Positions 22,242 to 33,987 of a stretch of DNA of 64,000 bases are shown one piece after another. The position numbers were made by a program, and so were the translations under genes. The DNA comes from Saccopteryx bilineata. Taxonomy: Eukaryota > Chordata > Mammalia > Chiroptera > Emballonuridae. Within the stretch, counting starts at the first letter, position 1. The number at the start of each line of letters is the position of its first letter. The stretch covers positions 132,624,239 to 132,688,238 of the forward strand of contig NC_089493.1 of the NCBI RefSeq assembly GCF_036850765.1. The letters are read 5' to 3'. Below the pieces are notes generated by a model. That model saw only the letters and a list, made by a program, of their open reading frames with translations, was not told the origin of the DNA and did not search any database.

Positions 22242-23080
22242 AAAGTGATTTGCAGATGTCTGCTACTTGTGCTGGACTTGGAGGTGTCTGGGCGAGAGGG
22301 CAATTTGCAAACCATTGGCTGCTACTACTGCAGGACCTGGGGCTACTTAGCAAGATGTACAAGCATGCTGAGGCTAGGTGCTGCTTGTTTGAGATTTTGA
22401 AAAAAATCTGAGGCATTAACCAAGACAGAACATTCATATGGAGAAGCCACTTGAAACACTTTGGCTGGGCCCACAAATTGGGTGGAGTGGCCTTAGGTAA
22501 TCACTGGGGCAGGGCAAACATGTGACCATATTGGTGGAGATTCAGATCTGCCATTTGTTGTACTCTCTGTGGTGAATGGTTTATCAAAAAAACAATAATA
22601 GTCTCTGCCAGCACTTCTGCCTGGGAGAAGGCTGTTCCTCCAGCATTTGCCTTGATTCTCTCCAATTCATTTCTTTCCCTTATGTCTCTTGTGCCTTCCT
22701 AGCAGCTGCCCCAGTTCTGCTGGAACTCAGAGGAAGTGAGTTTAAGTAAGTGTGTGGAGTGTGCAGGCCCTTTAAGAAAAACTGCCTGGAACACCAACAG
22801 CCCTCTGTTTTCCTCAGCCTCAATCCTCAACATCAGCCTCAATCCCTCCTGTTTTTTTTTTACACCAAAAGTTATGGGGACTTCTCTTTCTGTCTCTGGA
22901 ACTCTGGGATGGGGGGGGGCCTTGTGTGGGACTGTGACCTTTGTTTCTTAGGAGGTTCTAAGATTACTCTTCATTTAGTCTAGAGTTGGTTATTCAGAAT
23001 GTTTGTACTTAGATTTAGTTGTAACTCCTGGCAGGAGGTGAATGTAACATTCATCTACTTTGCCACCATCACGGATTTTG

Positions 23081-24850
23081 CTTGCTATTTATTTTGGTGT
23101 TTTTTTACTAACCAGTTCTGCTGTTAGTCTTGATTTTATTTTAATACTAGCAGTTATTTACTAGTAGGAGTTTTTGCCCCATCTTTGTTTTGTTTAGGTG
23201 AGGAATTGATTTTTAATTATTCTGCTTAAGATTTGGATTACAATTTGAGAATTTATTTCATCATTTGAAACTTTTGGCCATTATTTCTTTAAATAGCATC
23301 TTTGCCTCATTTTTTAAATAAAATTCTAGAACTTCTATTTGACATATGCTGGAGTTTTTCCTTCAGTTCTTTAACTTTCTTTGTAGTTTTCATCTCTGTG
23401 CCAAATTCTATGTAATTTCTTCATATCTATCTTTTACCTTGATAATTTTATTTTTATTTATCTCTTGCTTACTATTTAACCTGTGTTTTGAGTTTATTCA
23501 ATGAGTATATTTTCTTTTTGATTCTTTTTCATATCTACCAATTTTCATAGATTATTCTTTCATAATCCTGAACATTTTACACATATTTAAAGTTTTTTTC
23601 AGACTGCTTTATTTCTGTGATTTAGGTTGTTACTTGTTCTTTTATTGTTTCTGTTGACTCACTCTAATACTAGTGGTTTCTTCATTAACTAGCATTGTAG
23701 TTTTACTTACAAACTTATTCTCAGTGGGAACCCCATTGGTACCCTGGGTTGGGAGGTGTTTAATGAGATGGTTTTGTGTTTCTATATGGTTTTAGAAAAG
23801 CTGCTACTGCCTTGTTTATTTTATTTTTTTCTTTTGGTTGTTGTTGAATAACTGAATTCATTTAAATAGGCAATACAGGAAGCAAAACAGATATGAGGCA
23901 TAGTTAGTGACTTCTGCATTGTAGACATTTTGTTTGGAGTTTTGAGTTGATTAAAGATGAATTTTAAATAACTTAAAATAGAACACAGAAATGTTGACTT
24001 CAGCTTTAAGAAAAATGACTAGAATTATGGGCTGAGTTTCTTGGGTTTTGTTCAGTTATGATAAATCTACTCCTCGTTTTCCATTCAGTGTTTCTGAAGT
24101 CTAGGAAAACTGGTGCTAGGATATGAAGATGCAGGGCTGGAGGTTGTATCCCTATGTGAACTTTACCTGTTTGTTTGAAAAGCATGGGACTCAGGAACAG
24201 CTAGATGGGAGAGGAACATAGGGCAAGGTGTGTGAGAAAGGGTGTGGCTATTTTATACCCTCTAAGTGTCCTGTGCCACTCTTCCAAATTTCTCAATGTT
24301 TACCTTCTTGGATGATCATAGATCAACCTCTTACTAGTCAAGATAGGTTTCTTGACTTGGCCTTCTTTGTACTGTGCAGATAATAGAAACTTTGATTATA
24401 TAGCTATACATGAAGCTTGTTTGGCATTCTGACTTCTTGTGGATGACTGCAGGGATGATAAGGATTTTAGACTGCCCTGTGGCTTATGAAGGGAGTTTAG
24501 TTTTACCTTTAAAGCTTTTTCCTACTTCCAACAGTAGTATTGATAACCCTGGTGATCCACTGGCATCAGTGCCTCACCACTTGGGCTGTGAGTTTTCCTT
24601 TTTGTTTTGGATACTTCAAAACTTTGCCTTCTTAGAAGGAGACTTAAATATATATATTTACCTATGATTTGTTATATAGTAGACATTTCTGTGTTTGAGT
24701 TAGAGGTCAGATGGTCTTTCCACATCTGCTTAGTCATCCATCTTGAATGGAAAGCCAGCAGTAAATTTACTGAAACTAAATTCTTTTAACACAGTGGAGA
24801 TAAAATAGTTTGTAGATTTGTGTGTTTTCGTCTGTTAAGAAGGGTCTTCT
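23081..24850. other. AT-rich decayed LINE-like and unique sequence
   Basis: At 23,240-23,700 the plus strand reads like reversed ORF1 of an ancient L1 or HAL1 ('ccattatttctttaaatagc', 'cagttctttaactttctttg', 'tattcaatgagtatat'), too diverged to bound. From 23,700 to 24,850 nothing is recognised. Two short plus-strand frames at 24,410 and 24,607 have no known motif. Confidence 0.4.
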
Positions 24851-25214
24851 GCCTAACTAATGGTGGCACAGTGGATAGAGTGTTGACCTGGATGCTGAGG
24901 GTTCAGGTTTGAAACCCCAAGGTAGTTGTCTTGAGTGCGAGGTCACCAGCTTGATCATGGGATCATTGATATGATCCCATTTTCTCTGGCTTAAGCCCAG
25001 ATGTCAATGGCTTAAGCCCCAGGTCGCTGGCTTGAGCAAGAAATTACTCGTTCTGCTGTAGCCCCCCCATCCATGCTCATATGAGAAATAATGAAATACC
25101 AAAGTGCCATAATTACAAATTGATGCTTCTCATTTCTCTCTTCTTGTCTTTCTCTCTCCTTCCCCCTTTTCTCTCACTCTCTGCCTCCCTCTCTCTTTTC
25201 TCTGTCTTGTTAAA
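24851..25214 (+). repeat. tRNA-derived bat SINE
   Basis: Head 'gcctaactaatggtggcaca', 'gtggatagagtgttgacctg', 'ggttcaggtttgaaacccca', a run of 'gcttga/gctcat' phrases, 'gctcatatgagaaataatga', 'gatgcttctcatttctctct', a long TC-rich tail and a short A tail at 25,205-25,215. Confidence 0.9.
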
Positions 25215-25516
25215 AAATGTCTTCCTCACTACCCATTCCCATAATTATACATTTTAGTGAATTTGCAGGTAAAAGAAATTAATGTAATAGGCATGAATGG
25301 GACTCTTAAAACTTGAGCTTTGAAGTAATGGAATACGTTATTAGGGACTTTATACATAAAACTGGTCAGAAACTCTGGTTTTGGATTTTGGGTTTCATTT
25401 TATATAATCATCAAAACTTAACCATGACAACTGGCACACAGAGAGATTAAGTTGGGGGCACATTCATCTGATCTATACTTATTACAATGGTATACTTACT
25501 CATAAATGCAAATGGT
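25215..25516. other. AT-rich spacer, nothing recognised
   Basis: About 300 bp between two SINEs with no recognised gene, repeat or site. Confidence 0.5.
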
Positions 25517-25855
25517 GAACCTGGCTAGTTGACGCAGTGGTAGAGCATTGACCCAGCATATGGACATTTGGTTTAATTCTAGGTAAGAGCACACAGGAGA
25601 CCTGCCCATCTTCTCCACACCTTTCCCTCTCACTTCTCTCTTTCTTCTTCCCTCTTGCTTGATTGGAGTGAGTTGTCCACAGGCGCTGAGGATGGCTTCT
25701 TGGCCTCTGTCTGAGGCACTAAAAAATGGCTCCAGTTGCAATGGAGCAAAGGCCCTGTATGTGCAGAGCATCACCCCATAGTGGTCATGCTGTGTGGATT
25801 CAAGTCAGGGTGCATGCAGGAGTCTGTCTCTACCTCCCCCCCTCTCACTAAATTA
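25517..25855 (+). repeat. Long tRNA-derived SINE (same type as 30,246 copy), diverged
   Basis: Head 'gaacctggctagttgacgca', 'gtggtagagcattgacccag', 'ggtttaattctaggtaagag', 'cacacaggagacctgcccat', a TC-rich middle, 'gattggagtgagttgtccac', 'gaggatggcttcttggcctc', 'agagcatcaccccatagtgg' and 'gggtgcatgcaggagtctgt'. The order matches the better preserved copy at 30,246 throughout. Confidence 0.9.
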
Positions 25856-26559
25856 TTTTTAAAAGGTAGGATTTGCTGATGTCTACAGACTTTACTTTTT
25901 TTTCTTTGTGTTTCCTTGGGACTTCATTTCATGCCTCAAATTTCTGAATTTAGCTTCTTTATGAAAATCTTTATGGCAAATAAGAGTCTTTCTAAGATGT
26001 ATTCCACCACCTCTTGTGTACTCTGGTTGGGTTTTTTCTGCAATGTTCAGATATTCTTTTGCATGTACAATTCTTGAAGTTGCTTGAATTCTGATTTGTG
26101 TGCCTTGCCCCCTTTTTTATCTGAATTGTTTTGAGTATTGTGTATCTTCTAAATTCCATAATGTTATTTCAACAGGAATTGAAATGAGGAAAAGATGGAT
26201 TTTTGATGTCATTGAGAGTGATGCCAGCTTGCCAGACAGATGTAAAATGGTAAAGACTGAGAATCATCCTGATATCAAAGCAGCTGATATTACTTTTAGC
26301 AAGTCACTCATTTATACATGTAAAATTTATACTTTTTTGATATTGGGTGTTTTCATGCTCAGAACACAATGTCTTTTCATCATTTGTAGTTTTCAACAAA
26401 AATATTCCTTAATTTAGATGTTGTAAATTTTTTAACTTTATCAATTTATGTATATGTTTATATATGTATATGTATATTTAATTATATTTCTATTTTTTAT
26501 AGACTCAATTTTTTTATTTGAAAATTTTGCACCTGCTTTTCTTGGTTTATATGCTGTAT
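25856..26559. other. AT-rich stretch, no gene
   Basis: AT-rich sequence including a (TATATG)n-like low-complexity patch at about 26,440-26,490. The 105-codon plus-strand frame at 26,100 has no recognisable motif. Confidence 0.5.
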
Positions 26560-27200
26560 TTTTTTCCTAGTTGAGTTAGGGGTCTCCAGGACCACCCTCA
26601 GTCTCAATGATTGGCTAAGACTCAGTGGATTCAGAAAACTGTTATACTCATGGTTGTGTTTTATTACAGTGAAAGGACACATATTGAAATTAGCAAAGAG
26701 AAATAGTGCATGATGCAAAACTCAGGAGGAAGAAGGCACAAGCTTCCAAATATCTCCTTTCAGTAGAGTTGCACATGAAAATGCTTAATTCTATTAGGAA
26801 CTATGTAGACAGTTTATAGGAGTATTGCCAACCAGAAAAACTCATATGAGCCTTCATATCTATGGAGGTGGTAATTCCCATTGGGGAGGTGGTAATTTTA
26901 TTGGGGAAGTGGTAATTACCATTGGGGTTCAGCCTCCACAGCCTCCACAGAACTGACACCATCTCCTTGAAGTCAAAACACCCAGAGGTCAAAATGAATA
27001 CAGCATGTCCCAAGAACTAAGGCATATAGAAACATTTTTACCAGGTGTAATATTTCACACATATTACAATTGAGCTTAGGCAAAAGGCCAAGAAGTGATC
27101 AGGTATAAAATTTCAAGAGTTCAGAAATCATCTCTCAGAAACTTGTCAAGGGCTGGTATTGAAAACTTTCCTTAGGAATGTGAAGGGTTTGAGGAACAGG
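26560..27200. repeat. Old dispersed repeat, probably LTR-derived, family uncertain
   Basis: 'ggggtctccaggaccaccct', 'cagtctcaatgattggctaa', 'actgttatactcatggttgt', 'gttttattacagtgaaagga', 'cacaagcttccaaatatct', 'ccaaccagaaaaactcatat', 'caaaacacccagaggtcaaa' are phrases I associate with a common old mammalian repeat, probably LTR-derived. I cannot name the family or the orientation with confidence. Confidence 0.5.
26864..26925. repeat. Three 20-21-bp tandem copies
   Basis: Units 26,864-26,884, 26,885-26,904 and 26,905-26,925 share GG-A-G/A-GTGGTAATT…ATTGG with small changes. They lie inside the LTR-like repeat. Confidence 0.9.
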
Positions 27201-27384
27201 CAAGCCAAATAAATGGTTGCACATTAGTAAGTGCATGTTAATTCTTCAAGACTGTATTTAAGTATCACCTCTTTAGTGAAAAATTACCTGCTTTACTGTA
27301 AGAGGTTAATCACTCACATATTTTTGCTTCTGCAATTACTTATACTTATTTCCTTTATAGTTATATTGTACTCTTTCTTTTCTT

Positions 27385-27693
27385 TCCATTTTTTTAAGAG
27401 ATAGAAGGGAAGAGAGAGGGAGGGAGAGAGAAGCATCGAGTCATCATTTTTTCATTTTAGTTCTGCATTGATTGATTCTTATATTTACTTGCACAGGGAT
27501 GTGTGGGTGAGGTGGGAAGAAGGGCCTCAAGCCCCTAGCAACTTCGGGCTTCAAGACCATGACCTTTGGGCTCAAGCCAGTGTTTGGATCTTGTTGATCA
27601 CCCTGTGGTCAAGCTGGCAATCTTGGGGCTTCAAATTGCAACCTCAGAATTCAGGGTCAATGCCTATTCATTGCACCACCATGGGTCAGGCTG
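27385..27693 (-). repeat. tRNA-derived SINE, diverged
   Basis: The minus-strand head 'agcctgacccatggtggtgc' at 27,693 is followed by 'aatgaataggcattgaccct', 'gaattctgaggttgcaattt', 'gaagccccaagattgccagc', later 'caagtaaatataagaatcaat', a TC-rich run and an A-rich end near 27,390. Confidence 0.75.
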
Positions 27694-30245
27694 TACTCTC
27701 TGTTTCATGAAAGATTTTTAACTCAGGTCATCTTAAATGTAAAAGTATTTATACTCTGCCACATTTCTCTCCACCATACTATTTCTTCATTTGAAAAATT
27801 GTTTTTATGTATTTCTTTTGAGCAAGATCTTTGTGTGCATTTTGTATGATAAAAATAGCATTTTGTTTTCAAATATATAATTATAAATTTGAGGGTGACA
27901 TAAGAGAAATGGCACCATGAGGAGCCCTCCAAATACCTCTCCCCAAAATTTCAACAAGTTCTACAACTAGAGACAGAAAAACAATCCCAGGAGTGTCTGT
28001 ATTGAACAAAGGTATGATTGGGTAAAAAGGTGGCTAAATATATAATCGACCCTGAAGGATATAAGATGGAGAATGGAACACTTCGCCTTCCTCACTGACC
28101 TGAGCAAGGGCTGCTTTCACTTGGAACTGAGAAAAAGTGAGGGCTGGGGACATGGAATGAGCTGGGCTGGGGCAGAGACGTTCAAGCCGAGGAATGAGTG
28201 TGCCTGCAGCGGCTCAGCCCACATAAGCTAATGCTCGCACTGAATCCTGGCAAAGGTGAGCAAGCGGTGGCCTTTATTACCCCCGATATCTTGGTTGGCA
28301 AGTGCAGACAGTGTGCTAGTGGTTTCTCCTAGTGCCCCGGGCATGGGTGGCACCTGCATTCCTGGTCTGAGGGGCAGGATTAGAAATTGTCAGCAGTAGC
28401 CTTCTGCCTGGGCTGTGACCAGAGTCTCAGTGTAGTCCTTGCTTCTCAAACAACAGCATGCGGGTAGTGCACAAAAGCAGACTTCCTTATGCCTGGACCT
28501 CTCTGGGCGGTTGGGGCACCTCCACCAAGGCTAACAAAGTACATTCCCAAGGAAGAAAAAATACAGAAGTGCCAGGGGTAAGGGCGAGCAGGCAGATTGC
28601 AGACAGTCTCTGGAACAGATCTGCAGATCCAATCACTGAAATTAGCTTAACCCACAGTCTGTTCACTGCCCAACTGGATTACCCTGGCAGTGGCTCTGGC
28701 TGACAAGGTTTTCTTTTCAGGTTAGTGATCTAAGAGAAGAGTCCTAATATTTTTAGAGCCTCTTGCTCTGCACTGGGGCAACTTCCTGCCAGCTAATACA
28801 GGGTGAAAAACACATTCCTACAAAACAGACCTCAGAGAGCACTGCAGAAGTTGGACAGGCTAGGCTATAGGTTTTTTAACAAGGAAGAAGCCTGCAGAGA
28901 ACAATCTCATGGAATGCTAAAGGAAATTTAACTAGTTATATCTGTGTCACCTTAGAAAGGAGCCTGAACAGAAGTCAACACACCCCCCTACCTGCTTAAG
29001 CTGGTGGCTCTGATCAGAAGAGCTTTCATACTCAGGGATGTGTGCTAAAACAAGGGACTTGGAAGCTATTAAGACCTCCTGTTCTGCAGGCAGCAAATAG
29101 GGCATCTTCCTGCTAGCCTATACAGGTTACAAAGTGCAAAAGGCCTAGGGAGAGTGGTCCCACAGAGTGCTAAGGCATACTAGACACTCCTGGAGGCTCA
29201 TGAAAACACACGTTGAGAGAAATTGACTCCCAGCCCTGCCTGATTTGCTGGTGGCTCTGACTGACAGAGCTTTACACAGAGCCCTGCATTGACTGAAGAT
29301 AAAGTGGAGATTTTCCAGCTCTTAGGGCCTCATACACTCTATGCAGTGGCAAGGGCAACCTCATAGCTGGATCACCAGGCTGCTAATTCAGGAAGGAGAA
29401 ACTTGGAGAGAGGCTCTGGAAAAAGGGTCTCATCCATTGTTAAAGCCTGGGGTACAGAGCCACCAACCAGGAAAAGGGAAAGAAGAGAAAAAGGAAGAAG
29501 AGAACCTCTCAAACTCAAGAAAAATCCACAGTCTTTAACAGTCTTTATAACTTTTTTCACTTTTCTTGTCTCTTTCATCTTCTTATCTTTATTTTTTTTC
29601 TTTTTCTACCTTGATCCTTTAATTCTCTGCTCATTTTATTTTTTCTTCATCTTAAACTACATAACCCATAAGAGTTACATTTTCCATTTTTTCTTTTCTT
29701 TTTTCTTTCTCTCTAAGAAGGTTACACTCTAAAACCCTTAACTCTCTCCTTTTTATTTTCTTTCTTTTCTTTTTTTTCTCCCTCTTAGTTTCTTCTTTTC
29801 TCCTTTACTTTTCCACTCATTTGATCCTCAATCATGAACAAATTATTTTATTTTGGATTCAGCTTTTTTCATTGTGGCACTTTGCATGCTTTTTACTTTG
29901 CTTTTTAATTCATTAGCATTTCCCCCCCAACCCTAATTTTAATTCTATGTATTTCTTGTTCCACTTAATACAATAGTATTTTTTATTTTTCTTGTTTCCC
30001 TCTTTCCCTTTCACTATATCTATCAGTTTACCATCATTTACAAGCAAATTATTTTATTTCTAATTTAAATTTATTTCTTTTTTGCATTTTGTGGGTCCCT
30101 ATGTCCTTTGTGTCCCTTAATCACTTCTCCCCAAATCAGGACTTACATTGTAGTTAGTTTTTGTTCTACTTAGCACAATATAATTCTCAGTTTCTTATGG
30201 TATTTTCTCAAAGAAGAAAAGACAAAAGAAAAAATAATAATTTTT

Positions 30246-30630
30246 GGCCATGGCCGGTTGGCTCAGTGGTAGAGCGTCGGCCTGGTGTGCAGAAGTCCCA
30301 GGTTTGATTCCCGGCCAGGGCACACAGGAGAAGCACCCATCTGCTTTTCCACCCCTCCCTCTCTCCTTCCTCTCTGTCTCTCTCTTCCTCTCCTGCAGCC
30401 GAGGCTCCATTGGAGCAAAGATAGTCTAGGCACTGGGGATGGCTCCTTGGCCTCTGCCCCAGGTGCTAGAGTGGCTCTGGTCGCACAGAGCGACACCCCG
30501 GAGGGGCAGAGCATCACCCCCTGGTGGGAAGAGCGTTGCTCCTGGTGGGCGTGCTGGGTGGATCCCGGTTGGGTGCATGCGGGAGTCTGTTTGATTGTCT
30601 CTCCCCGTTTTCAGCTTCAGAAAAATACAG
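30246..30630 (+). repeat. Long tRNA-derived SINE (rhinolophoid-type) with perfect TSD
   Basis: The well preserved head 'ggccatggccggttggctca' has A box 'gtggtagagcgtcggcctgg' and B box 'ggtttgattcccggcc', followed by 'cacacaggagaagcacccat', a TC-rich segment, 'gctccattggagcaaagata', 'gggtgcatgcgggagtctgt' and 'ttcagcttcagaaaaatac'. It is flanked by identical 22-bp target-site duplications (30,224-30,245 and 30,631-30,652), so it inserted into the L1 at 27,893 relatively recently. I associate this SINE with horseshoe and leaf-nosed bats. Confidence 0.95.
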
Positions 30631-30726
30631 AAAAGAAAAAATAATAATTTTTAATTATTTTGTATTGTAGTCTACTTATTTTACTTTTTACTCTATTAAT
30701 TCTCATTAGTGGTATTAACACTATCA

Positions 30727-31628
30727 ATGCCATTAAAATATTAAATATTATGAATAAAAAAGACAAATGTAGCACAAATAGATGAGGAAAAATCTATAGA
30801 AAACTTTAACAGATTGGGAGACTCGGAGATAAATGAGAGAGAATTTAAAATACAAGTTTCAAAAATACTCAAATATATACAGGAAAACAAAAAAAAAGGC
30901 AATTTTTGAAGCTGAAAAAAACAACTCAACAAACACAAAGAACATATTACCAAGAAATTGAAACTACGAATACAAATCAAACAGAGATGAAAAACTCAAT
31001 TCATGAACTGAAAAATGAGGTAACAAGCTTAGCTAATAGAACAGGTCAGATAAAAGAGAAGATTAGTGACATAAAAGAGATGCAACTTGAGACACAACAA
31101 AGAGAAGAAGAGAGAGACTCAAGAATTTAAAAAAATGAAAAAGCCCTATAAGAATTGTCTGATTCTATCAAAAAGAGTAACATAAGAATAATAGGTATTT
31201 CAGAAGAAGAAGAGAGAGAAAATGAAATGGAGAACATATTTAAAGAAATAATAGACGAGAACTTCCCAAGCCTGTGGAAAGAACTAAATCCTTGAATTCA
31301 AGAAGCAAACAGAACACTGAGTATCTTAACCCCAACAAACCTACTCCAAGAAATATAATAACAAAATTAGCACAAACCAATGACAAACTAAAAATTCTCA
31401 AAGCAGCCAGGGAATAAAAGAATACAACACATAAAGAATGTCCTATTAGATTCTCATCGGATTTCTGAGGAGAAACTATACAAACTAGAAGACAGTAGAC
31501 CCTAATATTTAAAGTTCTGAAAAAGAAAAATTTCCAGCCAAGAACACTATAATCATTAAAGCTATCATTCAAATATGAAGGAGGAATAAAAACTTTTACA
31601 GATACAAAAAAGATAAGAAAATTTATTA
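30727..31628 (+). pseudogene. L1 ORF1 remnant, truncated
   Basis: Aligns with the intact ORF1 at 59,989 from its start ('atgccattaaaa') through the coiled-coil region ('NQTEMKNSIHELKNEVTSLA' near 30,980-31,040), the RRM region and the start of the C-terminal domain. It carries several stops and indels and ends at 31,628, short of the ORF1 stop, at the junction with satellite DNA. Confidence 0.85.
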
Positions 31629-33695
31629 AATGAGTCATTTATCAATGCATTAAGAAATGTGTTGAAAGAATATATCTTCTTATGTATGAATTCATTTTAC
31701 TAGTTTTTTACTAAAGAAAACTAACAGCTATTTGAAATATAATTCTTTCATTCACTTAAAGACACCAAGCAGAAATAGTACAGGTACATTACTGTGTAAC
31801 AAAACTGAGTCCTATTTCAAGTACTAACTTTGTTTAAACTAAAAAGTAGAAAACTGTAACTCTTGTAAATACTGCAGTAAATTTGAAAGCATACACCTGA
31901 GAGACATTAAATGAGATAACTTGAAACACTTTTTTGCAGAAACTCACGTGCAAAGAGTAACTAAATGAGTCGTTTAACAATGCATGAAAAAATGTTTTGA
32001 AAAAATATATCTTCATTAGTAAGAATTAATTTTTACTAGTTTTTTAGAGAAAAAAACTAAGTTATTTGAAACATAATTCACTCATTCTCTTAAAGATACC
32101 AAGCAATAATAGTACAGGTACATTACGGTGTAACAAAACAGTCCTATTCCAATTACTAATTCTGTTTTACCTAAAAAGAAGAAAATGCTGTAACTCTTGT
32201 AAATACTGCAGTACATTTGAAACCATAAACGTGAGAGACACTAACTGAGATAACTTGAAACACTTCTTTGCAGAAACTCACGTGCAAAGAGTAACTAAAT
32301 GAGTCATTTAACAATGCATGAAAAATGTTTTGAAAAAATATATCTTCATTAGTATGAATTCATTTTTACTAGTTTTTTAGAGAAAAAAATAAAAGTTATT
32401 AGAAAATTAATTCTTTCAGTCACTTAAGAAAATAAACAGAAATAGTACAGGTACATTACTGAGTAACAAAACTGAGTCCTATTTCAATTTCTAACAGTGC
32501 TTTACCTGAAGAGCAAACAGCTGTGTAAGTCTTTTAAATACTACTGTAATTTTGAAACCAAACATACCCAAGAGTGACACAAACTGAAATAAATTTAGAC
32601 TCATGTTAGCAGAAACCCGCATTCAAAGAATGACTAAATGAGCAGCGTAATAAAGCATTAAGATTTGTGTTGAAAACATGTGTCTTCAAAAGCATGAATT
32701 GATATTTACAAGTTTTTTTGAGAAGAAAATTAATGGTTATTTTTACAATAATTGTTTCATTCACTTGAAGATATCAAGCAGTAATAGTACTTGTATATTA
32801 CTGTGTAACAAAACAGTCCTATACCAATTTTTAACTCTGTTGTACCTAAAAAGCAGTAAACTGTGTAACTCTTGTAAATACTGCAGTAAATTTGAAACCA
32901 TACATGTGAGAGACACTGAGATAACTTGAAACACTTCTTTGCAGAAACTCACGTGCAAAGAGTAACTAAATAAGTCGTTTAACAATGCATTAGAAAATGA
33001 TTTGAAAAAATATATCTTCATAAGTATGAATTGATTTTTACTATTTTTAAGAGAAAAAAATCTAACAGTTATTTGAAGCATCATTTTTTCAGTCACTTAA
33101 AATTCTAAGCAGAAATAGTACAGGTACATTACTGAGTAACAAAACTGAGTCCCACTTCAATTCCTAACACTGCTTTACCTGAAGAGCAAAGAGCTCTGTA
33201 ATTCTATTAAATACTGCTGAAAATTTGAAACCAAACAAACAAGAGTGACACTGACTCAGATAAGATTAAACTCTTGTTAGCAGAAACCCGCATTAAAAAA
33301 ATGACTAAATGAGCAGCGTAATAAAGCATTTGGATTTGTGTTGAGAAGATGTGTCTTCAAAAGTATGAATTGATATTTACAAGTTCTTTTGAGAGGAAAA
33401 CTATCATTATTTGAACAATAATTGTTTCAATCAGTTTGAGCAGTTAAGCATACACAGTATAGGTTCAAAACTGCATAATAAAACAGTCTTATTTCAATTT
33501 CTAACACTGATTTACATAAAAAGCAGAAACTGTGTAACTCCTGTAAATACTGCAGTAAATTTGAAACCATACATGTTTGGAGAGACACTAACTGAGATAA
33601 CTTGAAACACTTCTTAGCAGAAACTCACGTGCAAAGAGTAATTAAATGAGTCGTTTAACACTGCATTAAAAAATGTTTTAAAAAAATATATTTTT
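31629..33695. repeat. Tandem satellite block 1 (about 336-bp monomers)
   Basis: Six full monomers plus a partial one. The phase marker 'aaatgag…aa(t/c)gcat' recurs at about 31,632, 31,967, 32,301, 32,639, 32,971, 33,309 and 33,648 (spacing 332-339 bp). Three types are seen. Type A has 'gagtcgtttaacaatgcat' and TATATCTTCATAAG. Type B has 'gagcagcgtaataaagcat' and TGTGTCTTCAAAAG. Type C has 'gagtcgtttatcaatgcatt' and TATATCTTCTTATG. Order here is C-A-A-B-A-B-A. The block is AT-rich with no coding evidence. It begins abruptly in an L1 ORF1 and ends at an L1 insertion. Confidence 0.93.
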
Positions 33696-33987
33696 CACAT
33701 CTTCTTTATCCAGTTTTCTTTTTTTTAAATAAATTTTTATTAATGGTAATGGGATGACATTAATAAATCAGGGTACATATATTCAAAGAAAACATGTCTA
33801 GGTTATTTTGTCATTAAATTATGTTGCATAGCCCTCGCCCAAAGTCAGATTGTCCTCCGCCATCTTCTATCTAGTTCTCTGTGCCCCTCCCCCTCCCCCT
33901 AACTCTCTCCCTCCCTGCCTCCCATGTCCTCCCTCCCCCCACCCCTGGTAACCACCACACTCTTGTCCATGTCTCTTAGTCTCGTTT

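Larger units (their letters stand above)
20641..23080 (-). repeat. 5' half of an ancient L1 (ORF1 and 5'UTR remnants)
   Basis: From 20,641 the minus strand carries ORF1-like sequence of an old L1 ('ttcctcaagttagggaagtt', 'gcacccccatgatgctaata' on the plus strand). From about 21,240 it continues into 5'UTR-like sequence ('gcactcaggtgcacctcccc', 'ggaggtgtctgggcgagagg', 'tgcaggccctttaagaaaaa'). It ends near 23,080 in 'tttgccaccatcacgg', resembling the reversed 'atggcggc' 5' end of L1s. Two SINEs interrupt it at 21,362 and 21,911. Confidence 0.6.
27893..31628 (+). mobile_element. L1 element, 3' truncated inside ORF1
   Basis: It starts 'gagggtgacataagagaaat' (27,893), a decayed version of the 5' end of the full-length L1s at 46,034 and 57,631. 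It carries the shared 5'UTR (for example 'agctggatcaccaggctgct' at 29,367) and a T-rich tract from about 29,550. A SINE interrupts it at 30,246-30,630. ORF1 begins at 30,727 but stops matching at 31,628, where satellite DNA starts without poly(A). ORF2 and the 3'UTR are absent. Confidence 0.9.

Noticed and set aside
30246..30310. A functional tRNA gene suggested by good A and B boxes.
   Set aside because: The sequence continues into the conserved body and tail of a SINE and is flanked by a 22-bp target-site duplication, so it is a tRNA-derived retroposon.
31629..33695. CENP-B box (TTCGnnnnAnnCGGG) as evidence of a centromeric satellite.
   Set aside because: No such motif was seen in the monomers. 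A centromeric role cannot be claimed from sequence alone.
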